Part shown: piece by piece, positions 5,270-13,704 of the stretch
Numbering within the stretch: position 1 is the stretch's first letter
How the letters are laid out: every line of letters starts with the position of its first letter
Source of the DNA: an uncultured Ruminococcus sp.
Lineage (GTDB): Bacteria > Bacillota > Clostridia > Oscillospirales > Acutalibacteraceae
Assembly (NCBI GenBank): GCA_902783065.1
Contig: CACZPV010000289.1
Coordinates: 1-14,101, forward strand
Direction: 5' to 3'
DNA length: 14,101 nucleotides
Notes under the pieces: generated by a model
The model's input: the letters and a program-made list of their open reading frames with translations, nothing else
What the model was told of the DNA's origin: nothing
Database searches by the model: none
Made by a program: the position numbers and the translations under genes

Positions 5270-8200
5270 TTATTTTGCAGTAAGTGTAAATTCTTTTACA
5301 GATGCTTTTCCAGTACTATCTTTTACGTAAGTCTTGATTGTAAATGTACCTGCTGAGCCGGGCTGGAAAGTACCAACACCGTCTTTACCGAATTTTGTCC
5401 ATGTACTTACAGTGCTTCTCTTATAATAAAACTCATAAGTATACGGAGCAGTTCCGCCGACTGCTGCGCCTTTGACAGTAATTGCTTCTCCCACATTAAA
5501 GTCAGTTTTCGTTACAGTCGTATTATTAGTGAGTGCAGTTGTTGCGGTCAGTGTAAATTCTTTTACAGATGCTTTTCCAGTACTATCTTTTACATAAGTC
5601 TTTATAGTAAAAGTACCTGCTGAGCCGGGCTGGAAAGCACCAACACCGTCTTTACCGAATTTTGTCCATGTACTTACAGTGCTTCTCTTGTAATAGAACT
5701 CATAAGTATACGGAGCTGTACCGCCGGTTGCTGCGCCTTTGACAGTAATTGCTTCACCAACATTAAAGTCTGTTTTCGTTACAGTCGTATTATTAGTGAG
5801 TGCAGTTGCTGCTGCTGTTGCAGTCAGGGTAAATTCTTTTACAGATGCTTTACCCGTACTGTCTTTTACGTAAGTCTTAATTGTAAATGTACCTGCCGAA
5901 CCTGGTTTGAAAGTGCCGCTGCCATTTTTATCAAATCTTGTCCAGTTATTGACTGTACTTCTCTTGTAATAAAATTCGTAAGTATACGGAGCAGTACCGC
6001 CGGTCGCTGCACCCTTGACAGTAACAGTTTCACCTACAGTGAAATAAAGTTTGGATACTGTGGTATTATTAGTAAGAGCTGCCGTTGCAGTCAGAGTAAA
6101 CTCTTTTACAGAAGCTTTACCTGTTTTGTCCTTTACATAAGTTTTAATTGTAAAGGTACCTGCTGAACCAGGTTTGAAAGTACCAACGCCGTCTTTACCG
6201 AATTTTGTCCATGTACTTACTGTGCTTCTCTTGTAATAGAACTCGTAAGTATAGGGAGCTGTACCGCCCGTTGCTGCGCCTTTGACAGTAACAGATTCAC
6301 CTACAGCGAAATTAAGTTTGGAAACGGTAGTATTATTTGTCAGACTCTCCGCAGCCGTAAGATACAGATCTTTGACAGCAGCTTTACTCTTGCCGTCCTT
6401 AACATAAACTCTGATGACATAGGTTCCTGCGGTTTCCGGAGTATAAGCAGCCGTACTGCCGGTACCAATCTTTTTCCAGCTGCTGTCTGTAGATTTTTTA
6501 CCGTAAATTTCGTAAGTATACGTACCTGTACCACCTGTTGCAGTTGCTTTTATAGTTACTTTCTGTCCGGGTGCAACTGTTTGTGCGCTTAAAGAAACAT
6601 CTACTGTAAGCTTTTCAACAACATCGAATATCAGTACTTTTTGTGCTGAAATACCGTTTTCATCTGTAGCGATTACTTTTACAGCATATGTTCCAATATC
6701 ATTCAGAACGATGGTTGCATTATTATCTGATATATTACTGTTTTCAACTTTGATCCATTGATTAGCATTTTTCAGTTTATAGAAGAACTGATATGTTTTA
6801 TTTTCTGTACCGCCTTGTGATTGTCCTCGGATCACTACCGGGTCACCGGAAGAAATCACATCTGCTGAAACGGCAGATGTATTATTCATTAACGCATAGA
6901 TATTAAAACGTTCTGCACTTTCCTCTGACGAATTTGCCTGCGTTGCATAACGATAAGCATCACTGTCCGGATCACAATAAATATTAACAGAGCCGTTTTC
7001 AAGCATTTCGTTATAGAATAAATCTGTGCCAAAAATTGTCAGCTGATTCTTTACAATCACCGTATTAAGAGAGCTGCAGTATGCAAATGCCTCACTTTGT
7101 ACATTCAATAGACTTTTAGGCAATACTATACTTCCAAGATTCTCACATCCATTAAATGCTGAATAATATATATATTTCAGTTTTGACGGAAGCTGAACGC
7201 TTGTAAACGTACCGCCATTAAATACATATTCACCTATCACTGTGACCGGAAGTCCATCAATATAGTCGGGTATAATCATGGTTTGTCTTGAATTATTTAA
7301 ATTATATCCAGTGATACTGATTTCTGTATCATTATTGATTTTTTCGTATATAAAATCAGAGATCTTGTTCGGTGCAGTTTCATCATCATCCGCAACCTGT
7401 TCTGATATTACTGTCCAATAATGATAGTCAGGATTAGTCGTGTCAAAAGATACACGATATGTGTGTTCACCGTCAAAAACTATGCTGAGATATCCGCTGT
7501 TACTGTTGTAAGTAATACCGTTACTATCTGCCTCACTCCAAACATTCGCCCAATCACCTGCTGTACGAACTTCATAGTATTTTCCGCCGCGTCTTGTGCT
7601 GTTTACATAAGCTGTGTAAATACCATCACCATCAGGATCTGTCAGCATAATATCATTTTGCCATCCGGTAAAGTCGCCGCAAACAGCGAACGAAGCATCA
7701 GTTTTTTCAAAAGACTGAGGATCTCTTTGAGGTTCTATCCATGCTTTCCACTGACGATAATCCGAATTTCTTGTATCGAACTTAATGTAGGCACCTTCTC
7801 TATACTTAGTAGTATATGAAAGTTTTGATTTGTCTTTACCAAAGCAGCTGCCGTTCTGATCTGCTGCACCCCAGATATAGTCCAGACGATACGAGAACAT
7901 GTCACTATTTCCCAGAGTGATCAGATATTCATATGTTCCCGCTTCAGCCGGATTTATATATGCCTCATAGATACCATCTTCGTCCTCATCATACAATTCT
8001 GTACGATATTCCTGTTCCTGACCGAAATTATTTTCTTTGTCAAGAAGGTAAACACCGTCATAAAAAAGATCCACTTCATCACGGGGCTCTGCCTCACAGG
8101 TAATCGGCCACTTGTAATAATCCGAACCCGTTGTATCAAAGTAAATATGAAGCTTTTCGTCTTCTCTTTCATTTGCGAAAACTACATCACTGTTCTGATA

Positions 8201-9517
8201 AGTATAATTGCTATCTGCATCTCTCTGTCCCCAGAACATATAATCCATATCACATCTGCGTATACGGAAACTATGCTCACCGTAACCCGGATGCTTGATA
8301 ACAGCTTCATATACACCATCGCCATCATCATCAGTCATAGCATATGTTGTATCAGATACACCGTCAAAATTTCCATAAACTTCGAATCCGGCTTTTAAGA
8401 AATAATTTCTATCAAAAGTACTGGTATAGCTGATAGACCATTTTTCCGGATCAGGATCTCTTGTATCGAAAGAAACATCAATCTTGTCTCCTACTTGCGG
8501 AAGCAGCAGATAATTTCCGCCGTACATTTTTGTTTCTTCACGCATAAGATCATTATTGAATTCCATGCCCCAGAATACTGAATGATCATTATACAAACCT
8601 ATAGAAAAAGCGGTTTCGCTGTTATAATCACAGTAGAAGCTTCCGGTATAAATACCATCGCTATCCTCATCTGTCATTTTTATATCTTCTCCGTCTACCC
8701 AACTGGTGGCAGTACCGTACAGACCAAATCCCTTTCTAAAGTAAGAATCAGTATCATATCCTGATGTATAATAGGTTTCCCATTTTGCAGCATCGGGATT
8801 GTTGGTGTCAATATAAACATGATACGTTTTCGCGGCATCCCGTTCAATTCTGAAGTTTTCACCATACATATAGTTGCCGCTTTGTTCATCCATCTGTCCC
8901 CACATATGGTCAGGATCTCCCGATCTCTGCACGTAAAATTCAGTATCACCATATGCTGTAGAGATAAAAGTACCTTCATAAATGCCGTCACCATCCGGAT
9001 CCGTCATTCTCATACTTTCATCCTCATCCCAGTCTGTCATTGCGCCAACAATAGTAAATCCATCCTCGATGAAACTTTCTTTGGTTGTTTTTGTTACTGT
9101 AACAGGCCAATAATTGTAATCAACGCCTGTAGTATCAAAAGAAATATGGAGATTCTGATATGTTTCAATATCCATCCAGAATGGTTCTCCCGAATAAGTC
9201 TGATCGGATTGTGTATCAGCTTTTCCCCAGATACTGTTGGGTGAGTTTTTAGCACGAACCTGAAAATCAAAGCCCTCCCACTGTTCTTCACCGTCGATGT
9301 CCAGTTCATAGATACCGTCACCGTCATAATCGCTCAATGGAATGTAGCCTTCTCCATCTACAGAATTAGTCATGCTGCCCACTATTTCAAAGCCGCCGCT
9401 TGCATCAAAAGGATATAGCGTATCCGGATCAAGTGCTGCTACAGAAATCAGCGCTGAATTTGCCATCAAAACAGCAAATCCCGCACAAAAAATTCTTTTT
9501 GCGATACTGTGTTTCAT
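5270..9517 (-). CDS. Large secreted multi-modular protein: six Asp-rich beta modules, BspA-like LRR, six Ig-like repeats
   Basis: About 1415 residues. The start is placed at 9517 because GGTGAT lies 7 nt upstream; upstream in-frame GTG 9529 and ATG 9526 lie on or before that site. A signal peptide comes first (KHSIAKRIF, hydrophobic core, cleavage near SVAA/LDP). Six modules of roughly 100 residues follow (about 42-710). Each carries a core of the form MTDxDGDGIYE, then a WG motif, and ends near FDTTxxDYxxW. Residues about 720-880 are a BspA-type LRR_5 segment (for example IPDYIDGLPVTVIGEYVF, SAFNGCENL, SEAFAYCSSL). Residues about 890-1415 are six Ig-like repeats containing YTYEFYYKRST or a related motif. 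No catalytic domain, LPXTG, dockerin, SLH or C-terminal helix is present. This suggests a secreted glycan-binding or adhesion protein; the module fold resembles carbohydrate-binding beta-sandwiches only by pattern. It is monocistronic, with its own promoter and terminator. Confidence 0.85.
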   Translation of the reverse strand: MKHSIAKRIFCAGFAVLMANSALISVAALDPDTLYPFDASGGFEIVGSMTNSVDGEGYIPLSDYDGDGIYELDIDGEEQWEGFDFQVRAKNSPNSIWGKADTQSDQTYSGEPFWMDIETYQNLHISFDTTGVDYNYWPVTVTKTTKESFIEDGFTIVGAMTDWDEDESMRMTDPDGDGIYEGTFISTAYGDTEFYVQRSGDPDHMWGQMDEQSGNYMYGENFRIERDAAKTYHVYIDTNNPDAAKWETYYTSGYDTDSYFRKGFGLYGTATSWVDGEDIKMTDEDSDGIYTGSFYCDYNSETAFSIGLYNDHSVFWGMEFNNDLMREETKMYGGNYLLLPQVGDKIDVSFDTRDPDPEKWSISYTSTFDRNYFLKAGFEVYGNFDGVSDTTYAMTDDDGDGVYEAVIKHPGYGEHSFRIRRCDMDYMFWGQRDADSNYTYQNSDVVFANEREDEKLHIYFDTTGSDYYKWPITCEAEPRDEVDLFYDGVYLLDKENNFGQEQEYRTELYDEDEDGIYEAYINPAEAGTYEYLITLGNSDMFSYRLDYIWGAADQNGSCFGKDKSKLSYTTKYREGAYIKFDTRNSDYRQWKAWIEPQRDPQSFEKTDASFAVCGDFTGWQNDIMLTDPDGDGIYTAYVNSTRRGGKYYEVRTAGDWANVWSEADSNGITYNSNSGYLSIVFDGEHTYRVSFDTTNPDYHYWTVISEQVADDDETAPNKISDFIYEKINNDTEISITGYNLNNSRQTMIIPDYIDGLPVTVIGEYVFNGGTFTSVQLPSKLKYIYYSAFNGCENLGSIVLPKSLLNVQSEAFAYCSSLNTVIVKNQLTIFGTDLFYNEMLENGSVNIYCDPDSDAYRYATQANSSEESAERFNIYALMNNTSAVSADVISSGDPVVIRGQSQGGTENKTYQFFYKLKNANQWIKVENSNISDNNATIVLNDIGTYAVKVIATDENGISAQKVLIFDVVEKLTVDVSLSAQTVAPGQKVTIKATATGGTGTYTYEIYGKKSTDSSWKKIGTGSTAAYTPETAGTYVIRVYVKDGKSKAAVKDLYLTAAESLTNNTTVSKLNFAVGESVTVKGAATGGTAPYTYEFYYKRSTVSTWTKFGKDGVGTFKPGSAGTFTIKTYVKDKTGKASVKEFTLTATAALTNNTTVSKLYFTVGETVTVKGAATGGTAPYTYEFYYKRSTVNNWTRFDKNGSGTFKPGSAGTFTIKTYVKDSTGKASVKEFTLTATAAATALTNNTTVTKTDFNVGEAITVKGAATGGTAPYTYEFYYKRSTVSTWTKFGKDGVGAFQPGSAGTFTIKTYVKDSTGKASVKEFTLTATTALTNNTTVTKTDFNVGEAITVKGAAVGGTAPYTYEFYYKRSTVSTWTKFGKDGVGTFQPGSAGTFTIKTYVKDSTGKASVKEFTLTAK
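5273..6343 (-). repeat. Four near-identical tandem repeats encoding Ig-like domains
   Basis: Four in-frame units of 86-92 codons (boundaries about 6343-6074, 6073-5798, 5797-5531, 5530-5273). Each begins TNNTTV and contains GTAPYTYEFYYKRSTV and GSAGTFTIKTYVKD. The nucleotide sequence is also nearly the same between units, above all between the last two, which shows recent duplication or gene conversion. Two older, diverged copies precede them (about 6344-6860). Unit number is likely to vary between strains and to be misassembled in short-read data. Confidence 0.9.
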
Positions 9518-9588
9518 TTTGCTCATCACCTTTCATATATATTTTGCTGCCGTCCAGATGTATAGAAACGTAGCAAATTTTATTTTAT

Positions 9589-9617
9589 ATTATATCATAA
9601 AATTGTATATTTTTCAT
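9589..9617 (-). promoter_or_regulatory. Promoter of the large secreted protein gene
   Basis: On the minus strand an extended -10, TG-A-TATAAT (TATAAT at 9589-9594), lies 17 nt from a weak -35 ATGAAA (9612-9617). It implies a leader of about 65 nt before ATG 9517. The strong extended -10 compensates for the poor -35. Confidence 0.55.
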
Positions 9618-9750
9618 TATGCTAAAGTGCTGAATTTTCAGAGAAATAATTAAACAAACAAGCGATGTAAAAGTAATTTTGCACAATTTTTTTCCTAAAA
9701 TAAAGAAAATTACATCATATTTCACTTTTTTTAAATATATATACAATGCT
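9618..9750. other. AT-rich intergenic stretch with a spaced inverted repeat
   Basis: No gene is seen. GATGTAA (9664-9670) is the inverse of TTACATC (9710-9716), and adjacent AATTTT/AAAATT can extend the pairing with a bulge. It lies upstream of the promoter at 9589-9617, so it could be a regulatory site or a weak hairpin. Confidence 0.3.
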
Positions 9751-9783
9751 TTTCCGCCGCCCGCCTGCGGCGGACGGCGGAAA
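9751..9783. repeat. GC-rich intergenic palindrome, copy 2
   Basis: TTTCCGCCGCCCGCC-TGC followed by the near-complementary arm. The single imperfect position is G-U on the minus-strand RNA and A-C on the plus strand, so a minus-strand RNA hairpin is favoured. It lies 55 nt after the ychF stop. Its core CCGCCCGCCTGCGGCGG is shared with copy 3 at 11069-11099. Likely an ychF 3'-end structure or a REP-like element. Confidence 0.7.
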
Positions 9784-9838
9784 GAAATCTACTTAATTAC
9801 CGACCAATTATCATTAATATTATAATCACAGCACAGAA

Positions 9839-10936
9839 TTATACATTAAATCTGAACAAAACAATATCTCCATCTTTCATTACATATTCCTTGCCCTCAC
9901 TTCTGACAAGGCCTTTTTCTTTTGCTGCTGCCATAGATCCACATTCAATCAGATCATCATAAGAAATTACTTCTGCGCGGATAAAACCACGTTCAAAATC
10001 CGAATGTATTTTTCCGGCAGCCTGCGGTGCCTTAGTGCCTTTTTTGATTGTCCATGCTCTGACCTCCGGTTTACCGGCAGTGAGGTATGAGATAAGTCCC
10101 AGAAGATCATAGCAGGCAGTTATCAGACGGTCAAGCCCCGACTGCTCCAATCCCATCTCTGACAAAAACATTTCTTTTTCATCATCTTCCATGCCAGAAA
10201 TGTCCGCCTCAATCTCTGCACAGATAGGAAGTACCGCTGCGTGTTCGCTGTCGGCAATTTCCTTGACCATATCAAAGTATTTGTTGCCTTCGACCTTACC
10301 GTTTTTAAAGTCGTTATCACTGAGATTAGCAGCATAAATAATCGGTTTATTAGTCAGAAGTGCCACACTTGCAAGCAATTCCGATTCTTCAGAGGTACAT
10401 TCTACACTTCGGGCAGCTTTTCCTTCATCAAGAGTTTCTTTAACTCTTTTGAAAAAGTCAAGATCTGCCTGATATTTTTTATCACCCTTAATAAGCTTCT
10501 GTGTTTTTTCAATTCTTCTATCAAGCATTTCAATATCCGAAAGAATCAACTCGACATTGATCGTATCAATATCTCTTTTAGGATCAATACTGCCGTCAAC
10601 ATGAATGATATCGTCATTTTCAAAGCAGCGTACCACATGAACAATAGCATCTACCTCTCGGATATTAGCAAGAAATTTATTGCCTAATCCTTCACCTTTT
10701 GATGCACCCTTAACAAGACCCGCAATATCAACAAATTCGATGGTTGCAGGGGTGTACTTTTCAGGATCATACATTTCTGCAAGCTTATCCAATCTTTGGT
10801 CAGGTACTGCTACCACTCCGACGTTAGGTTCAATCGTACAGAAAGGATAATTGGCAGACTGTGCGCCCGCATTGGTAATAGCATTAAACAATGTACTTTT
10901 GCCCACATTCGGCAGACCTACTATTCCTAATTTCAT
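9839..10936 (-). CDS. ychF: Redox-regulated ATPase YchF (Obg-family P-loop protein)
   Basis: A 365-residue member of the universally conserved YchF/OLA1 branch of the Obg GTPases, of the usual family length. These cytosolic proteins associate with ribosomes and hydrolyse ATP in preference to GTP. The P-loop is GLPNVGKST (7-15) and the G3 motif DIAG (70-73), followed by the Gly-rich LVKGASKGEGLGNKF typical of YchF. The G4 position reads NLSD (204-207) instead of the GTPase NKxD, as expected for the ATP-preferring branch. A coiled-coil-like helical insert lies at about 130-175. The C-terminal TGS domain runs from about 280 to the end (DGDIVLFRFNV). AAGGAGATG lies upstream of ATG 10936 at normal spacing. 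It is monocistronic, with palindromes on both sides. Confidence 0.96.
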   Translation of the reverse strand: MKLGIVGLPNVGKSTLFNAITNAGAQSANYPFCTIEPNVGVVAVPDQRLDKLAEMYDPEKYTPATIEFVDIAGLVKGASKGEGLGNKFLANIREVDAIVHVVRCFENDDIIHVDGSIDPKRDIDTINVELILSDIEMLDRRIEKTQKLIKGDKKYQADLDFFKRVKETLDEGKAARSVECTSEESELLASVALLTNKPIIYAANLSDNDFKNGKVEGNKYFDMVKEIADSEHAAVLPICAEIEADISGMEDDEKEMFLSEMGLEQSGLDRLITACYDLLGLISYLTAGKPEVRAWTIKKGTKAPQAAGKIHSDFERGFIRAEVISYDDLIECGSMAAAKEKGLVRSEGKEYVMKDGDIVLFRFNV

Positions 10937-10973
10937 TTTAACAGCATCTCCTTATTAATAAATAATTTAGTCG

Positions 10974-11001
10974 ATTGTAAAAGTCTGAATTTTCTTTACA
11001 A
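10974..11001 (-). promoter_or_regulatory. Possible ychF promoter
   Basis: On the minus strand TTGTAA (10996-11001), a 16-nt spacer, then TACAAT (10974-10979), 38 nt upstream of the ychF ATG. Both boxes are imperfect, but spacing and location fit. Confidence 0.35.
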
Positions 11002-11068
11002 ATGCGGATTTTGTTATTTACACTTTTACAATTATCTCCGCTTTTCAAAGCTTTTCTGGTTATAGCGA

Positions 11069-11099
11069 GTTGTCCGCCCGCCTGCGGCGGGCGGACAAC
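11069..11099. repeat. GC-rich intergenic palindrome, copy 3
   Basis: A perfect 14-bp stem, GTTGTCCGCCCGCC-TGC-GGCGGGCGGACAAC, 31 nt past the lysA stop. No T-run follows on the minus strand. It shares the CCGCCCGCCTGCGGCGG core with copy 2. It is probably the lysA 3'-end hairpin or a dispersed REP-like unit. Confidence 0.75.
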
Positions 11100-11129
11100 C
11101 TTTCGACATCTTACTGCAGCGAGCCGCTT

Positions 11130-12389
11130 TTATTCAATAACATTCCAGAAACCATCAAGAGTTGCAAAATAATCTTCGACTGTTTCTGCTCTGCGTATTT
11201 CTACAACAGAACCGTCTTCTCTTAAAAGAAGTTCTGCACTTTTCAGTTTACCATTATAATTATAACCCATAGCAAAACCATGTGCGCCAGTATCGTGAAT
11301 TACCAGAATGTCACCCTTTTCTATTTCAGGAAGCTTACGGTCAATAGCAAATTTATCATTATTCTCGCACAGCGAACCGGTTACATCGTAAAGATGATCA
11401 CAAACCTGATCTTCTTTGCCCAGTACAGTAATATGATGATATGCACCATACATAGCAGGACGCATCAGGTTAACTGCACAGGCATCAACACCGATGTATT
11501 CTTTATGAGTATGCTTTTCATGAATAGCGGTTGTTACCAGATGACCATAGGGAGCAAGCATAAATCTGCCAAGTTCTGTAAAAATGCTCACATTACCCAG
11601 ACCCGCCGGAACAAGAATTTCATCGAAAGCTTTATGTACACCTTCACCAATCACAAGAATATCGTTAGGTTCCTTATCAGGAGTATAGGGAACACCGACA
11701 CCGCCTGAAAGATTAATAAAACTTATTTCCACATCAGCTGCTTCTTTTATTTCAACTGCAAGCGTAAACAAAATTCTGGCAAGTGTAGGATAATATTCGT
11801 TAGATACAGTATTGCTGGCAAGGAAAGCATGAATACCAAACTTTTTAGCACCTTTTGTCTTAAGGATCTTATACGCTTCAATAATCTGCTCTTTTGTCAT
11901 ACCATACTTAGCATCGCCCGGATTATCCATAATGGTGGTAGAAATAGCAAATTTTCCGCCCGGATTGTAGCGGCAGCAGATTGTTTCCGGAACTCCGCAT
12001 GCCTTTTCAAGTACTTCAATATGCGTGATGTCATCCAGATTGATAATAGCTCCGATTTCATTAGCATATCGGAATTCCTCAATCGGGGTATCATTGGAAG
12101 AAAACATTATTTCAGGATTTTTAAATCCGCATTTTTTACTCATCAACAGTTCGCTGTAGGATGAGCAGTCCGTACCGCAGCCTTCTTCTTTGAGTATCTT
12201 AAGAATAGACGGATTTGGTGTTGCCTTAACCGCAAAGTATTCACGAAATCCCTTATTCCATGCAAAAGCCTGATTAAGTTTTCTGGCATTTTCTCTGATA
12301 GACTTTTCGTCATATATATGAAAAGGAGTGGGAAACTTCTTTATAATCTCTGCGGCTTGCTCTTTAGTTATAAACGGTCTTTTAATCAT
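11130..12389 (-). CDS. lysA: Diaminopimelate decarboxylase (divergent, PLP fold type III)
   Basis: A 419-residue enzyme predicted to decarboxylate meso-diaminopimelate to L-lysine with pyridoxal phosphate, the last step of lysine synthesis. The N-terminal alanine-racemase-like barrel has the Schiff-base Lys55 (YFAVKATPNP) and the phosphate-binding SGGVG loop (228-232). The C-terminal part has Cys341 and Glu342 in GSLCENND, the expected catalytic Cys region, and Tyr376 in GYNYNG. Two usual motifs are altered: the HxHxGSQ stretch reads HAFLASNT (187-194), and EPGR reads ELGR (272-275). The overall match to the Orn/DAP/Arg decarboxylase family is clear, but substrate specificity is less certain than for a canonical LysA. 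GGAGG lies 8 nt before ATG 12389. It has its own promoter, and its leader of about 30 nt is too short for a lysine riboswitch. Confidence 0.8.
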   Translation of the reverse strand: MIKRPFITKEQAAEIIKKFPTPFHIYDEKSIRENARKLNQAFAWNKGFREYFAVKATPNPSILKILKEEGCGTDCSSYSELLMSKKCGFKNPEIMFSSNDTPIEEFRYANEIGAIINLDDITHIEVLEKACGVPETICCRYNPGGKFAISTTIMDNPGDAKYGMTKEQIIEAYKILKTKGAKKFGIHAFLASNTVSNEYYPTLARILFTLAVEIKEAADVEISFINLSGGVGVPYTPDKEPNDILVIGEGVHKAFDEILVPAGLGNVSIFTELGRFMLAPYGHLVTTAIHEKHTHKEYIGVDACAVNLMRPAMYGAYHHITVLGKEDQVCDHLYDVTGSLCENNDKFAIDRKLPEIEKGDILVIHDTGAHGFAMGYNYNGKLKSAELLLREDGSVVEIRRAETVEDYFATLDGFWNVIE

Positions 12390-12425
12390 ATCATATTCCT
12401 CCGGAAATTTTAAAAATACATTTTA

Positions 12426-12455
12426 ATCATACATCAATCGACAGGTTTTTGTCAA
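12426..12455 (-). promoter_or_regulatory. lysA promoter
   Basis: On the minus strand a perfect -35 TTGACA (12450-12455), an 18-nt spacer and -10 TATGAT (12426-12431). Transcription would start near 12418, leaving a short leader that contains only the GGAGG ribosome site. Confidence 0.75.
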
Positions 12456-12500
12456 TACAAAAATGTTTTTTCACAATATTCAGTTTTATCTGTTAAAAGA

Positions 12501-12543
12501 TGATACAGGGACCGTTGCATCCGGTACAACAGCCCCTGTATCA
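12501..12543 (-). terminator. aroF intrinsic terminator
   Basis: TGATACAGGG (12501-12510) pairs with CCCTGTATCA (12534-12543). An inner GTTG/CAAC pairing lies above an internal loop. On the minus strand TCTTTTAAC follows. It lies 70 nt after the aroF stop and upstream of the lysA promoter, separating the two genes. Confidence 0.75.
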
Positions 12544-12613
12544 ATATTCCTGACAGAAAGAAAACTTGAATTTGTGGGAAACAGTCCTCAGAAACTATAT
12601 TTTTTATCAGGTA

Positions 12614-13633
12614 TTATGCCATAATTTCATCATAAGCCTTTTTCAGTGCAAATGCTTTCTTAGCAACAACATCGAACTGATCCGGTGTCAATGACTGTGC
12701 ACCGTCAGACAAGGCATGTTTGGGGTCATTGTGAACTTCGATCATCAGACCATCTGCACCTGCTGCTACTGCTGCCAGCGACATTTGCTCTACAAGCCAT
12801 GATTTACCCGTAGCATGACTTGGATCTACAATAACCGGGAGATGAGAAAGTTTCTTGATGACCGGGACCGCTGAAAGATCAAGGGTGTTTCTCGTTGCAG
12901 TTTCATAGGTTCTGATTCCTCTTTCACAAAGAATCACTTTATCATTTCCGCCCGCCATAATATATTCAGCACTCATAATCCATTCTTCTATGGTATTTGC
13001 AAGACCTCTTTTTAGCAGAATTGGTTTGTCAATTTTACCAAGCTGTTTAAGCAATTCAAAATTCTGCATATTTCTGGCTCCTACCTGAATTATATCCACA
13101 CTTTCAAACATATCAATATGGGCGCTGCTCATAATCTCTGTTACAATCGGAAGTCCTGTTGCCTTTCTGGCTCCCTTGAGAAGATCCAGACCTTCTGATT
13201 TAAGCCCCTGAAAGGAATATGGTGAAGTTCTGGGCTTGAAAGCACCTCCGCGAAGAAAAGCTGCGCCCGATGCTTTTACTCGTTCGGCAACATAATTAAT
13301 CTGTGCCTCTGATTCTACAGAACAGGGTCCTGCCATGATACAAAGGTTACCGTCACCAATTTTCTGACCTGTGGGCAGTTCTATAACTGTATTATCCGGA
13401 TGAAATTTTCGATTAGCTTTTTTATATGGTTCCTGCACACGCTTGACATTTTCAACAATTTCCTGAGCGTTTACCCAGTCCTCGTCCACAGCTGTCGTAT
13501 CCCCGATAAGACCAAGAACAGTCGAGCCTACACCATGCCATGTATTTACTTTGACATCATACTGTTCTTCAAGTGATGCTTTAAAAAGTATCAGTTGTTC
13601 CTTGGTTGTTCCGTCTTTAAGTACAATAATCAT
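12614..13633 (-). CDS. aroF: DAHP synthase, type I-beta with N-terminal ACT-like regulatory domain
   Basis: 3-deoxy-7-phosphoheptulonate synthase condenses phosphoenolpyruvate and erythrose 4-phosphate, the first committed step toward Phe, Tyr and Trp. The start at 13633 is set by GGAGG 8 nt upstream; the upstream in-frame TTG at 13648 overlaps that site and is rejected. This gives 339 residues, usual for type I-beta enzymes with a regulatory domain. Residues 1-70 (MIIVLKDGTT onward) form the ferredoxin/ACT-like domain that in homologues mediates feedback inhibition by Tyr or Phe. The (beta/alpha)8 barrel follows with GPCSVES (metal ligand Cys104), RGGAFKPRTSPYSFQG, KRGLANT, DPSHATG (His273), EVH (Glu299) and SDGAQS (Asp310). 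All four metal ligands are present. The leader upstream encodes an aromatic-rich peptide and an attenuator, so both expression and activity seem tuned to aromatic supply. Confidence 0.96.
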   Translation of the reverse strand: MIIVLKDGTTKEQLILFKASLEEQYDVKVNTWHGVGSTVLGLIGDTTAVDEDWVNAQEIVENVKRVQEPYKKANRKFHPDNTVIELPTGQKIGDGNLCIMAGPCSVESEAQINYVAERVKASGAAFLRGGAFKPRTSPYSFQGLKSEGLDLLKGARKATGLPIVTEIMSSAHIDMFESVDIIQVGARNMQNFELLKQLGKIDKPILLKRGLANTIEEWIMSAEYIMAGGNDKVILCERGIRTYETATRNTLDLSAVPVIKKLSHLPVIVDPSHATGKSWLVEQMSLAAVAAGADGLMIEVHNDPKHALSDGAQSLTPDQFDVVAKKAFALKKAYDEIMA

Positions 13634-13672
13634 AATACTAACCTCCAAAAATAATATTCTCTTAAAATTGTT

Positions 13673-13704
13673 AAAAAAAATAACGAGATCAAAAAAGATC
13701 CCGT
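13673..13704 (-). terminator. aroF leader attenuator (intrinsic terminator before the gene)
   Basis: On the minus strand ACGGGATC (13697-13704), a TTTTTT loop, GATCTCGT (13683-13690) with one G-U pair, then TATTTTTTTT (the eight T at 13673-13680). It lies about 40 nt upstream of the aroF ATG and downstream of the leader peptide stop. It would end transcripts before aroF unless the competing pairing with 13746-13755 forms. Confidence 0.85.

Noticed and set aside
5273..6343. CRISPR array or other spaced repeat system
   Set aside because: The repeats are long, contiguous and in frame, and they encode protein domains; there are no unique spacers.
12390..12425. Lysine riboswitch for lysA
   Set aside because: The promoter at 12426-12455 leaves a leader of only about 30 nt, far too short for an L-box.
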